DNA of 64,000 bases from Tolypeutes matacus (taxonomy: Eukaryota > Chordata > Mammalia > Cingulata > Chlamyphoridae). The stretch spans positions 127,386 to 191,385 of the forward strand of contig JAKSZT010054308.1 in NCBI GenBank assembly GCA_026826555.1, in the 5' to 3' direction. A program made the translations under genes and the position numbers. The notes below the pieces were generated by a model. The model searched no databases. It was not told the DNA's origin and saw only the letters and a list, made by a program, of their open reading frames with translations. Shown here one piece after another: positions 1 to 11,420 of this stretch (the stretch's first letter is position 1; the number at the start of each line of letters is the position of its first letter).

Positions 1-400
1 ACTTGGTGCTGAGGACCCAAAGGCCAAAAAAGACCAAGTTCTTTCCCTCAAGCTGAGTCTGACATGTGATCACCTAATTATAACACTGAATACTTTGATG
101 ATGGATCACAGAGAGGGGCACTCAACACAGAACTGGGGTTAGGGAGTTGATGATTCTTGAACTGAGACTCAATGCACAAAAAGGAAGGTAGCAGAGGTAG
201 TCCAGACAGAAGGTAAAGTAGAAGCTGGAAACATGGGATGCCCAGGGACGATTTTGGTTTGGGAGAGGGAAAAGGAGAGGGAAGAAAAGGGTTAGGGAGA
301 AAGGGAGGGAGGGCAGGAGAGAGAGAGTTTGGAGGGGTAGTAGCTGACAAGCTATGTGGCTGGAGAAGGCACCTGAGCTGGATAATGAAGTTCCTTGGGG
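1..400. other. Non-coding, with purine-rich stretch
   Basis: No gene or clear repeat. About 260-330 is almost entirely G and A on the + strand, giving a spurious Pro/Leu-rich frame on the other strand. Confidence 0.6.
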
Positions 401-1340
401 GCCATGCAGTAGCATTTGGATGCTACCCTTAGGACATTGAAAAGATGACATGATCAGCTTTGCTATTTATAAAGAACACTTTGACTTCAGTGAGGAGAAT
501 GAAATGGTGGGGAGGCATGAGAGAATGCAGGGAGACCAGTTTAGCAGGCTATTGTGGTTGTTCAGGAAAGAGACAATGAGGACTTGGCTGGGGTCCTCCT
601 TGGTGGGACTGGGGGTGGAGAGAGATATGAGAAGTATTAGGAAGGTAGAACTGACAGGACATGGTCATCACGTGGATGTGAATGTCAAGGGGCAGGTTGG
701 AGCTGACCATGACGTCCAGCTCTCTGACTTTGGCCACCACTGTGTAGCTGGTAATAGCCTTCACTGAAACAGAAAGAAAAGAAGGAGGAACAGGTTCAAG
801 TCAGGGCTACGGGCAGAGAGATGGGTTCAGTCTCAGGCATGTTGAGTCACTTGGAGATGGGGCACTGGAGCTCAGGAGATGCTTAAGATATAGATTTGGA
901 AGTCTTTGGCATGTTAGGTCCTTGTTAAAGAGTCAAGAGTGTTGGATTTTAGTGGAGCACACAAAACAGACCAAGAAGAACATTTTAAGGAGGACTGGAG
1001 AAGAACTGAGAAAGAGTGTATCACAGAGAGGGCATAAATAAGGCCGGCATGAAAGACATGCCATAAGATAAAGACTGAAAAACTCCTTGAATTTGGCAAT
1101 GTGAGAGCATGGCTGGTACCAGCAAAAGAAGATTTTGAAGAGAGGGGAGAGAAGTCAGAATGCTTCTCTGGGCTGGAGAGTGAATGGGAGGTGATGAGCA
1201 GAGAAAGAATAACGATAGATTTTCTTAATAAGTTTGGCTAAGAAGGTTAGGTCAAGGCAGGGGGCTGGTGAAGGGAGAGACAAGTTCGGGATGAATTGTT
1301 TTAGAATGGCAAATGCTTGAGTATGCTTTTATGAAGAGGG
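400..1340 (+). repeat. Ancient mammalian interspersed repeat, copy 1 (class not assigned)
   Basis: Diverged phrases such as a gaccagtttagcaggctattg block and a GGTAGAACTGACAGGACATGG block are shared with 8130-8890 and resemble a common old mammalian repeat. No open frame. Family name and exact ends not determined. Confidence 0.45.
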
Positions 1341-2522
1341 GAAGAGATCATAGATCTTCAAGCTCAATGGGATCCCAGAAGGACCTCTGGGCCACTGGGT
1401 CCACAGGGAACTCTGGGACTTGTAGGTAAAGCACCCTCTGGCCCATAAGGCACCATGCCAAGTCACTCTGCAGTCACCCAGGACTCTGCTTCTTCCACAC
1501 CCTACTAAAGTCTATCTTGGAACTGTTTGTTCTAGAAAGGTAGCCCGAGTTGGCAGAAAAACTGACTTCCTGGCCAAACCCAAATCTCTGGTCTCCAAGT
1601 CATTTGCTTGTCCTTCACAGCAGAAAGCTTTTCTTGGGTGTCTGCTGCCAACATCTACGGAAGTGGCAGTTGTGAGGTTGGGGGGTAGGAGATGTGCCTG
1701 GCACAGTGGTAACTGGGGTTGAAGCCTCAGGCCTTGGTTCTGAGTCAGGCAGAGGGCTAGGTTACTGTACAATTGCCTGTGACAGGCTGCCCTCTAGCAC
1801 CCAGTTGGGGTGTATAGCAGGAAGGCATCTCCTTGCATGCCACCAACTGTGAGGTGGGGATAGACAAGAAAGAGGGGAGACTACAATACCTGCCAGGAAG
1901 CCGGACTTCAGAGAGAGAGAGGGCCACACCATCCTGAACCAGAGAAAGTATTTCAGGTAGTGATGGCAAACAGGTAGCTAAGTTACCAGACAGCCTGGGG
2001 CCAATAAAACGAACAACTGAACTGTCAGCACAGAGGTACAGTTTACAAGGCACTTTTACCTTCAGGAGCTCAGTCAGTCCTTTGAGTTAGTTATTATTGT
2101 TTTCTCTCTTTTAAAGGTGTAGCTTATCCCTGCAAGGCTCAAAGATTTGTCCAAAGTCAATTACTTGTTAAATGGCAGAGTCGCGTTTTGACAAGAGGTC
2201 TTCAGACTTTGGGAGGCAATGGTTGGGGGGAGGAGCACTGAGTTTCATTTTAGGTGCAATAGGAACAGCCTGGGCAGAGGAAAGCGTGGAATGTGGAGGG
2301 TTTGGGCAAAATTAAACCACAGGCTGCTGCCGTGATTGATTTTAAGGTCCAGAGTCAGGTTCAGGGTCAGAAGCACCTCCTTTGGCTGGGATGTGTGTGG
2401 AGAGCTGCTGGTTTGAGTAGAGTTTTGCCCATGAGATGAGCTCCAGCAAGTCTGAACGGGGACCAGGACAAGGGTCGGCTCCAGATCTCAGGGGCTCTGG
2501 GGAGTGACTGACAGGCTGGTCA
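1341..2522. other. Unique-looking non-coding sequence with a MIR-like relic
   Basis: No gene seen. About 2060-2215 resembles a MIR in minus orientation (trace of TTGTCCAAAGTCAATTACTTG then GGCAGAGTCGCG). Confidence 0.4.
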
Positions 2523-3332
2523 GTGACAGGCCCACTGGACATTTGGCTTGCTAACTGCAGCTGGAAGGGAGGGACTAGGATCTGCAAAATGCACGAGGGA
2601 GTAGATGAAGCCCTAAGAGCAGGGAAGACCGGGGCAAGTTGGGCCTGGCCATTTTCTGGGAGGTTTATAGGGGAGCAAGAAGAGAAGAAAAGTTCAGCAG
2701 CTCTTACTTGCTGGCTGGCACTGGCTTGGCAGGGAGACCAAGGAACCTCCAAGGATGTGGGCTGGGGGTGTGTGGGCAGAACTGTTCACAGTGCCCCAGG
2801 TGAGAAACAGCAAAGTTGTCTGCTCCTCACCTGGCTGCACGGTGTTAGGAAAGGTGAAGGCATGTTCTGGGACAGGTGGCAGATCCCTGCTAAGTGTAGG
2901 AAGGGAGGGCTGAGTGCTGGGTCCTGGGGAACATGTGCCAGCCAAGCTGATCTGCATCTGGTCTTCAAATACTTTAGGATAAGGAAATCTGGGCTGGGTA
3001 CAACTTTTCTGCTTCTTCCACTTCAGAATTGCTCCCATTTGTTTTGCTTTCCTCTTGGTTTTCCCAATAAAGTTCCCTTTGAAAAAAGAAGCTGGGACAG
3101 GGAGAGAAGTGTGACTTTGGGAAGAAGCTTGGATCTTGTGGGGCCTGTACCGATGGTGACTTTGGCTCCTTGGCTACACGGCTTCAGAGACCCTCGCGCC
3201 TGGTCCTCCACACCCCTGATGCCCCCACCAACCCGTCTTCTTCCACACACACTCTATACTCCTTCCCTTCCCATTCAAAATTGGCTAATTAGCTATATAA
3301 CAAATTGGATCCTATTGTTAGTCTGTCAATAA
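2523..3332 (+). other. Longest open frame of the gene-free part (269 codons), not recognised
   Basis: An open frame of 269 codons with no recognisable domain, signal peptide or repeat. Composition is ordinary, and it contains an AATAAA (3067-3072) inside the frame. A frame this long can occur by chance in moderately GC-rich mammalian DNA of this length. I do not call it a gene. Confidence 0.15.
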
Positions 3333-4300
3333 ATCTTAATTCTCAGCTACTTGCCTGAACCTTTCCTACTCCCACACAGAGCATTTAACATTGTCGTAAA
3401 AAATGTGGCTCTGCAAGTAAAACAGGTCCATTATGGAAAAGTCAGGAACATCTAATGAGGATAATATCAGCCAGATTATCTTTTCAATTAATTAAAAACA
3501 ACTTTTTACCATCTTGAATGACTAGTAAATTCCTCTCACGTCCCTTCCCTGCAACTAAAGGGTCTTTGGTGCTGTGGTGTCTGGTATACAGTGAGTGCTC
3601 AGCCAAAGCTTGTCGGGTGACTATTGACTGATGCTCAGAGAGCTGCAATTTCCTTGTAAATGTTAGAAAACATTGTGTGTGTGTGTGGGCTGGTAGCTGG
3701 TCTCTGGCCTACTAGCTGCAGATCTGGCAGAATTCCACATAGATGTTTTTCCCAAGTTAACTGGTGGCTTCCTGCCATGACAACAAGCTCAGCCCTGCAG
3801 GAGGTGGTTTTGGATGGTGCTCCTGGATCACCTGAGTGTGAGTTGATTCTGGGAGGTGGTTTGTCTTTCAACTATCAGATATTGAGTACCTTCTGTGAGC
3901 CCAGGCACTGTGCTGCCTGCTGGGTATATGAAGATGAAGGTTATTGGAAATAAGAATCCGTAAACTAAATGGAATATAGTCTGATATGTGCAGCTGTAGA
4001 GTTAGTACAAAATGTAGGGAGAGCAGAGGGGGCGAACACTGTGGCTGGGTCACTCCAGGAAAGTGTCTTAGAAGAGAGGGCCTGAGTTGGGCCTTGAAGA
4101 GTGACTGGGGTTCAGTAGGTAGGGGAGTTTAGGGTCTAGGTGGGGGGAGAAGAAGCTATTCTAGGCAAAATGAAAAATAAGAAAAAATACCTGAAAGTGT
4201 AAAGCTTTTTTGGAACACCAGGGAAAGCTCCTGTGGCATTTGGCTTTTCTTGATGAGTTTATAGCTCATCATATTTTCAAACTGAGAGGGTTGTTGCTGC
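3333..4300. other. Non-coding: AT-rich possible conserved element, L2 and ancient-repeat relics
   Basis: 3440-3530 is AT-rich with TTAATTAATTAAAA-type homeodomain-like motifs. 3565-3615 resembles an L2 3' end. 3866-4160 carries the head of the ancient repeat seen at 400-1340 and 8130-8890 (CAGGCACTGTGCTG). No gene. Confidence 0.4.
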
Positions 4301-4329
4301 CTCAGAAACTCTGCGTGAGCCGTGAGCTG

Positions 4330-4680
4330 CCCTGTAAATGCGGGGGCCTCTCCCTTGCTTCTTCATGCCTCTCTCTGTCTTTATCCAAGCAGACGTGTCT
4401 ACATATGCTGTCCAGGCCCAGTTCAAACGTCCCCTCCATGAAGCCTCTGGGATTCTGTAGGCAGACATGGCTACTCATACTGCTGGACTCTCACGCACTC
4501 TTCCTTACCTCTATCATGCCTTATTTCTCACTGACTGTTACCGTTTTAGGGTGTTTTCTCCACTAGACCATGTGCTCCTCATAGGCAGGAAATGTGCTTG
4601 TTCATCCCTGAATTCTCAGCACTCGCACCAGACCTCACATAGAGAGTAGGCACTCAGTAAAGGTTTGTTAAGCCTTTAGT
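4330..4680 (+). repeat. L2 LINE relic
   Basis: The sequence runs CCCCTCCATGAAGCC ... CCATGTGCTCCTCATAGGCAGG ... TAGGCACTCAGTAAAGGTTTG, the typical decayed 3' end of an L2 element in plus orientation. Confidence 0.65.
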
Positions 4681-4799
4681 TTTCTCAGCGAACACGTCTT
4701 AGTCGTTCTGTAGACCCAGCCTCAGTTTTACCACCTGGACCCAATCCACGATTAAAGCAGGACTCTAAGCGGTGATGGTCTGATGTGGGGTGCAAAGGC

Positions 4800-4925
4800 C
4801 CAGATGGGCCTCATTAACCCCAGTTAGGGCTTGATTGAGGAGACTACAATCCAGGCTTATGTAATGAAGCCCATTATTTAATTGATTAAAGCAGGATTTC
4901 AGCTGGCAGTTTGACAAACACAGTG
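4800..4925. promoter_or_regulatory. Candidate conserved non-coding element
   Basis: Non-repeat sequence with clustered homeodomain and TCF-like motifs (CATTAACC, TTTAATTGATTAAAG). Conservation cannot be measured here, so this is only a candidate. Confidence 0.2.
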
Positions 4926-5314
4926 CACAGCCTCTCCCACTCCACCTACAGGGCTCGCATGTGACAGGTTTGGGTGGCTTGGAATGTTTTGAGGATCCTG
5001 CTCCAGCTAGCTGGGTGCTGCAGGAAAAGGGCAGGCCCTGGTGACAAATATTTGCCTGATTACTGAGTCTCTTTATTTCTAGGATGGGCCCTTGGAAACT
5101 GCCCAGTGGCTGACCCAACTGCTGAACAACAGTCCCATCAGGGACTGGGAGAAGATCAAAAGCATGTCTCCTGGGTTCTTGTCCTGTTGCATCATTGGCC
5201 CCATTTGGGAACCAGGACCTTGACTTTTCATACTAATAGCCACATGAAGACTCAGGACATTTTTACAAATTCCTACTTCTTGAAAGGTGATTCTCTTCCA
5301 AGGAAGGGTAGATG

Positions 5315-5412
5315 GATGAATGGATGGTTGTATGGGCAGATGATGAATCATCAAATGGATAGACAGGTGGATGGTAGAATAAATGGATGGATGGATGGTT
5401 GGATGGATGGGA
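5315..5412 (+). repeat. Imperfect (GGAT)n microsatellite
   Basis: Repeated ATGGATGG units with interruptions; it creates artificial open frames on both strands. Confidence 0.9.
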
Positions 5413-5419
5413 AGCCAGG

Positions 5420-5815
5420 CTTTGCCTCTGGTCATCCTAGAGACCTAGAAAAGTCCTCTAGCTGTTGGTGGTGGTGCTGGGTATGCCCTTGTAGTAGAGC
5501 CTTTATTTCTGAGAGAAGTTTCTGAAGACTTATTATGAATAGTTGAAGAGCTAAACATAAAATAGTAAATCCTCCATTATTTTTCAGGAAACAGCAATAA
5601 ATTGAATGCAATGAGTGCCTCTTCAAAGATTTGCTATCTACCAAGACTTTCAAGCATGAAAATATTTTTATCTTTCCCTCTCAGAATTGATGGGGTGGCC
5701 TTACGGAAGAGGAGTAAAATATCTGCAAATGGAGCACCTCCTATAAAATTAGTGTAACAAACAACAAAACACTGCAAACAGTTTGACAAATGGAGAACAA
5801 AGAGTCTACCCATAA
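5420..5815. other. Non-coding, nothing recognised
   Basis: No gene, tandem repeat or clear transposon seen. Confidence 0.4.
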
Positions 5816-5819
5816 ACCC

Positions 5820-6090
5820 TCATTTTAGAGCAAGCACTGTTGTTTTGGCAGGGCTGTCTTTATGCATAAGAATATTTCACAGCTGCAGTCATCTGCATAT
5901 CTACACTCTGTAACCTACTTTCTCCACCTAACATGATATCATAAGCATATTTATTTGTTGCCATATAGTCTTTATAATTACTTTAAACGACTTATGATAT
6001 TCCACTCATTACCCTACTGTTAAATATTTAGGTTGCTCCTACCATTTTTTCCCTTTGCTCATTTTCATGAATTAATAAATGTAAGGAATT
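5820..6090 (-). repeat. Old L1 3'-end relic
   Basis: Diverged antisense L1 3'-end phrases (AACATGATATCATAAGCATAT ... AGGTTGCTCCTACC). Limits approximate. Confidence 0.5.
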
Positions 6091-6094
6091 TCAT

Positions 6095-6560
6095 TTCACC
6101 CAGTGCCTGGTAAAATGTATATATTTAGTAGGTGCTTTATTTCCTTCCCATCTCTCTCCTTTATATATTTGAAAAAAATACATCTTTTACATATTTTGAG
6201 TTTTTCCTTAGGATAAATATTGAGTTCAAGAGTTTGAACGCGTGTATGGCTTGTTGCACTTAATTGCCACCATGTTGCTTTATCAATAATAATGATGATA
6301 ATTTGAATAGCTCCAAAATTATGCATAGCATCTCATAGATTATCCCATTTTAGATGAGAAACCAGAGGCCCACACATTTACGTAATTTTTCCAGGGTCCA
6401 TGTCTGTTCTGTTTTCTCCTTTATCCCCAGAATCTAGCACAGTGTCTGGGGCTTCAGTAAATATCTTTTGAATGAAGGCTGTAGGTGGGGAGTCACGATT
6501 CAAGCCCAGATCTGTTTCACTTCAAAGCCTGTGCCACTAAACCTGGCCAACTTGCTCTTG
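6095..6560 (-). repeat. MIR and L2 relics
   Basis: A MIR in minus orientation (CATTTTAGATGAGAAACCAGAGGCCC, later TTCAAGCCCAGATCTG) appears split by L2-like sequence (TCTAGCACAGTGTCTGGGG). Confidence 0.45.
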
Positions 6561-7465
6561 ACGTTCATTTGGGTGGTAATAGAGATGCAGGTGTTGCCAA
6601 TACCTTTTAATTCTGGACTCAGAAAAGCATCCATTCAGGCTCAGGGTGAATGTAGGAGAGCTAATGATGTGCTTTGGACCCTAATGCATAGCTACCCTAG
6701 AACTACTCCTGTTTGGCTTTTTCCTGAGATCACCCCATGTGAACCTGTTATATAGTTCTAAGACCAATGCATAAAAGAGTTCTTGGTGGCATGTTAAATT
6801 CAGAGCGTTTGCTCTCACTTTGTGGATGTGTGATTAGACATTCCCATTATACATTTACAGAAACACTGTCCTCATTGGAATCACCCTCAAAAGTCCAAAC
6901 TCCATGAGCTTAGGAGGCAGAGTAGCCCCCTTGACTACTCTTTCTTTCCTGTTTTCAGAGGATGCTGAAAGGCGACCTCTCATTCTCAAAGAGCACCAGC
7001 CTCGAAGAGTCTTGAGTAATCATTTCTTAAGGTCCTGATTCCTGGCATAAGAAAATACGTGTGTCTCATTCCTTCTACGTCGGATGTTTGGGCTGAGTAG
7101 TGTCAGAATAGTTCTTCAGAGATCCTCTAAAGAATAATGTCTGTCCACTGGTGCTGCCTGGTCAGGCAGAGGGCTGAAGAGTTTGATGATAGGACTGGCT
7201 TCAGGGATGTTGAAAAGACCCAACATGGTTAGGGCTTCATGTGTAAACATAATTGAAAATATACTTTAAACTCAGATCCCCGTGGAAGAGAATGTGCAAA
7301 AATAGCAGAAGAGGTTTGATAGTGAAATCTCAGGAAGCCATCGTATTTAGGAGATAAGAGGAGAAAAAGTCAATGAAGGAACCAGAGACAGTCGCAAGTC
7401 ACAGAGGTAAGGGATCCAATGTAATGAAAGTTCTTACAAGCAATTCCACTCACATGTACTGAACA
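6561..7465. other. Non-coding, nothing recognised
   Basis: No gene or clear repeat seen on either strand. Confidence 0.4.
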
Positions 7466-7511
7466 CCACACACACACACACACACACACACACGCATGCG
7501 TGTGTGCACAC
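7466..7511 (+). repeat. (CA)n microsatellite turning into (TG)n
   Basis: About 14 CA units followed by GCATGCGTGTGTGCAC, so alternating purine-pyrimidine sequence continues through a small palindrome. Such tracts can adopt Z-DNA. A second, interrupted (TG)n lies at about 7976-8070. Confidence 0.9.
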
Positions 7512-8129
7512 TCTATTAAGCCTTGGGTACACAATAATGAATAAGACATAGTTCCTATCCTCAAGAAGACCCCACGTTTTACATTCTACCTGAGAGACAG
7601 AAGCACAAAACAACAAAAAAACACAGCATGATAAATGTTTTGTTAGTGATATAACAAAGTATGGGAGCCTAGAGGAAGTGATGAGACCTCAGGGATGTAC
7701 AAACACTTCAAAGAAAAGGCAGTGCTTGAAACTCACCTTGAAGAATGGACGAGCTGTCAACCAGCATAGAAGGGTTGGCAGAGCTTATCTGGCAGAGGGA
7801 AAGGCAAAGTCCCCAAAGCTGACCAGGATGCAGAGTGCTTAGGAAAGGCTGAGTAACACAGGTCTGTGAGGAAGGAGGGGTTTGCAATGGAGGAAAGGTC
7901 AAAAGCCTCTAAGAGGCCAAGCAGGATAAAAACTGGGAAGAGTTGCAACCAGAACTAATGGGGACTGCAACCTTGAGTGTGTGTGAATGTGTGTCTGTGT
8001 GATTATGTATATTAAACATGTTTGTGTGTGTAGGCCAATGTGTACTTGGCTGTGTGTGTGTGTGTGTGTTTTGAGGGGTCTCAGCCAATACAGTGGGTCA
8101 AAGATTGATAGGATGTGAATAAGTAGAGG
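7512..8129. repeat. Ancient-repeat relic and (TG)n
   Basis: 7512-7960 has the wording of the ancient repeat head (ACACAATAATGAATAAGACATAG, AGAGGAAGTGATGAGACC). 7976-8070 is interrupted (TG)n. No gene. Confidence 0.4.
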
Positions 8130-8890
8130 CTCCTCTATTCATTCCCTCAAAATAATATTTATTAAGCACTTCCCATGTTCTAGGCACTGAGGAGAGACAA
8201 AGCTCCCTATCCGGTGGAGCTTACATTCTGGTGGGGGCAGCAGATAATAAATTAATAAATAGAATACTTAGAGTGAAATAAACAACAGGAAGGAAAGAAA
8301 CATGATGGTGGGGTAGAGAATAATTGTGGGCGTACTCCTTTAGGTAGTGAGGTCCCAGAGGCCTCCCCAAGGAGATGCCATTTGAGCAGAGGCCTCGAGG
8401 GTGGGAAGAATATAATGGGCAGAGGGAGCAGAAAAGCTGAATGAGAAAAACTTGCTGTATCTGAAGAAGAGAAAGATGGCCATTGGGTTGGGATGTCTTG
8501 AAGGAGGGCCAAAGATGTGTGAGGTGAGGTTCAAAGAGTTTGATTTTTATTCTAAGAACCAAGGGAAGCTTTTGAAGGGTTATAAGCAGGGGAGAGATAT
8601 TCTTATTTTACATTTTAAAACAAGTCCTCTGGATGGCCCATGGATCTTGAATTGGAATGGCAAAGAGTAGGAGCAGAGGCCAGTTTGAAGGCTATTGCAA
8701 TGCTCCAGGCAGAGAGAGCAGTGGCTTGGAATAACAAGGTGATGGCAGAGGAGACAGGCAGAAGTTGGGCAACTTTGAAATGTATTTAGTGATTGAATGA
8801 ACAGGACTTGATGTGTGGGGTGTGAGGGAAAGGGAAGAATCATGTATGACTTCTTGGTTTTGGGACTGAGCAAAATAAGAGTAGGATATT
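8130..8890 (+). repeat. Ancient mammalian interspersed repeat, copy 2
   Basis: Runs from a TTATTAAGCACTTCCCATG head through GGAGCTTACATTCTGG, GCCATTTGAGCAGAGGCC and AGGCTATTGCAATGCTCC to GTGTGAGGGAAAGGGAAG. Same family as copies near 400, 7512, 15640 and possibly 46440. No coding frame. Confidence 0.55.
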
Positions 8891-9180
8891 CTTAAGAAGT
8901 GTGACTCCTGGGTTCTGGGACACTGCTCCTGCGGCATGGCCCGTGGTGGAAAACTTTGTCCTGTGGGTGCTGGCACATCAAAGAGAGGATTCTGCCCAAT
9001 GCTGCTTTAAGAATGGCCAAAGGGTTGGAAAGCTGGCTCATGTCTGGGTCACTGGCTTGTGCTCCTCTTGCCTGGGATAAATGGAGGCCACTTTAATTTA
9101 GTCATCATGCATTTATTAAGCACTTGCTGTTTGCTAAGACTTGTTCTAAGTGTGGGGATAAACAGCAGTGAACAAAATAT
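8891..9180. other. Non-coding; another ancient-repeat head
   Basis: 9095-9180 carries TTATTAAGCACTTGCTG ... AACAGCAGTGAACAAAA, the head of the same ancient repeat family. No gene. Confidence 0.4.
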
Positions 9181-9316
9181 ACAAAAAAAAATCCTTACAG
9201 AAAAAAAATATATATATATATAAAATATATAGGAAAAAATATATAAATATATGTATATAAATATATATAAAAGAGCGACCAAAAAAAAAAAAAACAAAAC
9301 AAACAAACAAAAAAAA
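9181..9316. repeat. A-rich and (TA)n low-complexity sequence
   Basis: Mixed A-runs, TATATATA and AAACAAAC units directly abutting the DNTTIP2 retrocopy. Confidence 0.9.
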
Positions 9317-9987
9317 CCAGGTGATGGCTGGCTGGTTTGGTGTGAAAGCTCCAGAATTGACAGATGAACTTAAAAATGATCTCAAAGCACTGAAGATGAG
9401 AGCTAGCGTGGACCCAAAAAGATTTTACATGAAAAATCATGGAGATGCCTTCCCCAAGTATTTCCAGATTGGAACCATTGTTGACAATCCAGTAGACTTC
9501 TACCAACCAAGCATTACCAAGAAGCAAAGGAAAAGAACTATTGTGGAAGAACTGTTGGCTGATTCTGAGTTCAGAAGGAAATACTCAGAGATCATGGCGG
9601 AAAGAGCAGCAACTGCAGCAGGAAAGAAATTTCGAAAGAAGAAATTTTCCAACTAAGATTCATCAAGCAAACCACAATATTTTACATCTCCCTTTATTTA
9701 TTTACTAAAGTTGTTTTAAAAACTAACACCATCATATAAATCAATTTAAAGTAGACTGGCCCTATTTATATAGGGATTTCTGTTTGGAAAAAATTGATTT
9801 GAGAGATGATCACATGTCTCCAGGGATTAAAATAGGTGTCTACAAAATACTCACCCAGGCTTTAGAGCAGGGGAAAAAAAGGAAAAGGAATCATAACCAT
9901 TTTAAGATAATTAACATTTTTATAAAGTTTTCAATTTTTGGTTAAGGAAAATTGAATTAAAAGATATTTAGAAAGTTAAAAAAAAAA
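9317..9987 (+). pseudogene. DNTTIP2: 5'-truncated processed retrocopy of DNTTIP2 (C-terminal Fcf2 domain), frame still open
   Basis: An uninterrupted frame from ATG 9324 to TAA 9654-9656 (110 aa) begins with WFGVKAPELTDELKNDLKAL and ends in the basic tail AAGKKFRKKKFSN. This is the C-terminal Fcf2 pre-rRNA-processing domain of DNTTIP2 (TdIF2), a nucleolar protein of about 750 aa that acts in small-subunit ribosome biogenesis. Only the last exons' worth of protein is present, without introns. It is followed by about 320 bp of apparent 3' UTR and an A-rich tail at 9977-9987. Similarity starts abruptly after an A/T-rich microsatellite, so the insertion is 5'-truncated. Compared with human as I recall it, a few residues are missing in the FRR-KYSEIMAE segment without breaking frame. 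There is no promoter or Kozak evidence, so it is called a pseudogene; expression cannot be judged. Confidence 0.85.
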
Positions 9988-10800
9988 ACCCTTGTACTTG
10001 GAGAGACTGACAACAGACAAAATAAATAAAAGATAACACGTCAAAGAGATATAAGAGCTATGGAGAAAAGGCAGGCATGAGAGGCAGGGAGTGCTGGGGG
10101 TAGGTGGATGGGAGGCGGGTGGGGATGGGAAGGCGGTGTGTGCGTCAGGTGCCCTGCGGGCATGGGAGGACTCCCTGCAGCAGAGGGCCTTTCCCTGCCT
10201 GTTCAGCAAAAGCGGCACCACACCACCTCCTGCCGTCCATCTTTACACACATCACCCTATTTGTTTTCTTCCTAGTGTTTATCATACTCTGTAATGATTT
10301 TGTTTACTCATTTGTTATTTATTTTTCAACGGAATTGTATGGTTTCTGGTGTGATTCCAGTGGATATAAACATGGAAAAGAGCTTGACATGGGCATAGGG
10401 TTGGGGCCGCGAGGGCCAAACCGTGACTGGGGTGCTGGGTTCAAGATTGGAAAGTACGAGGGATGCATTCAGACTTGGACGTTGGGTTCAAATCTGAACA
10501 ATTCTGGGTTCGAGTTGTGCAGCTTCTTCTAACTGGGGGAGAAGGGAAGTATACTGGTGTGGGAGGAGTTTGGAGAAACTATTGGATTAGAGACTGAGGA
10601 CAGGGTGAGCTGAGTGGGCCTCTCTGCCTTCTTGGTCTGGGCAGGGTTGCAGGAAGGCAGATTCAAAACAGACAATGGCTTAAAATAGAGCCCGGCTTGT
10701 TCCTGATTTGGTGCGAGGCCACTAGAAGAGTTCTAACACACAGTCCTCGGCCCTACACTAACCTTACTCCTGTCCTCCCACCTCTAGCAAGTTGCCACAG
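9988..10800. other. Non-coding, nothing recognised
   Basis: Contains a G-rich stretch (10090-10170) and spurious open frames; no protein family recognised. Confidence 0.4.
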
Positions 10801-10814
10801 ACTTTCCTGTAGGA

Positions 10815-10930
10815 GCCCCAGTTAGGGAGGAGTGCCTTTAATCAGCAACGAAACTCTCTGCAGGTGTTAATTAGGTCCACACAGCTGAGAGGCAATTACA
10901 TCTTTCCTTCATTAAAGATGAGGTGACTGT
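10815..10930. promoter_or_regulatory. Candidate conserved non-coding element
   Basis: Non-repeat block with TTAATCAG, GTTAATTAGG and CATTAAAGATGAGG motifs, in the style of developmental enhancers. No conservation data available here. Confidence 0.2.
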
Positions 10931-11230
10931 GCAAGGGGCCCCCTCCTGTTCTGAGGTGCCTCCCTGTCTTCCTGAGAAGGCTGGTGGGGTGGAGTGGGAC
11001 CCAGCTCTGGGCATGTTGAATGGAAGACCTGGTACACAGAGCAGTGTGGAGTTTTTTCTTGTCCTGTTCCTCTTATTGTAAACTCAAAAGACAAATACAC
11101 CCACGTAAACCCATATACACGACACATACATAGGCCCATACACACATCGCTTATCTCAGGCTGTAGGTAGAGAATGGTTCAGAAGAGAGGTTTTCTAGAA
11201 AAGCATGTGATTGGAATTGGGGATTAGGGT
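10931..11230. other. Non-coding, nothing recognised
   Basis: Contains a short CA-rich stretch around 11090-11150. No gene. Confidence 0.4.
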
Positions 11231-11234
11231 TACA

Positions 11235-11420
11235 GCGCTAGTTAGTTGACTCTTGGTAAGGTGATTGTGACCAAGTCAGTTTATGTGAAATGTCCACATC
11301 TGTAAAATGGGTATGCTTTTTTAATGTTCAGTTTTATTATAAGCATTTACATTTGTTGTGAAGAAGTGAGGTAACACATGTGTCAGTGACGTGTAAACTC
11401 TAAAGTGTTATCCCAGTGTG
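11235..11420 (+). repeat. MIR relic
   Basis: GTGACCAAGTCAGTTTATG ... CACATCTGTAAAATGGGTA is a diverged MIR core in plus orientation. Confidence 0.6.

Noticed and set aside
5079..5525. 118- and 139-codon frames with Ile/Pro/His or Met/Asp/Gly repeats
   Set aside because: Produced by the GGAT microsatellite, which stays open on both strands.
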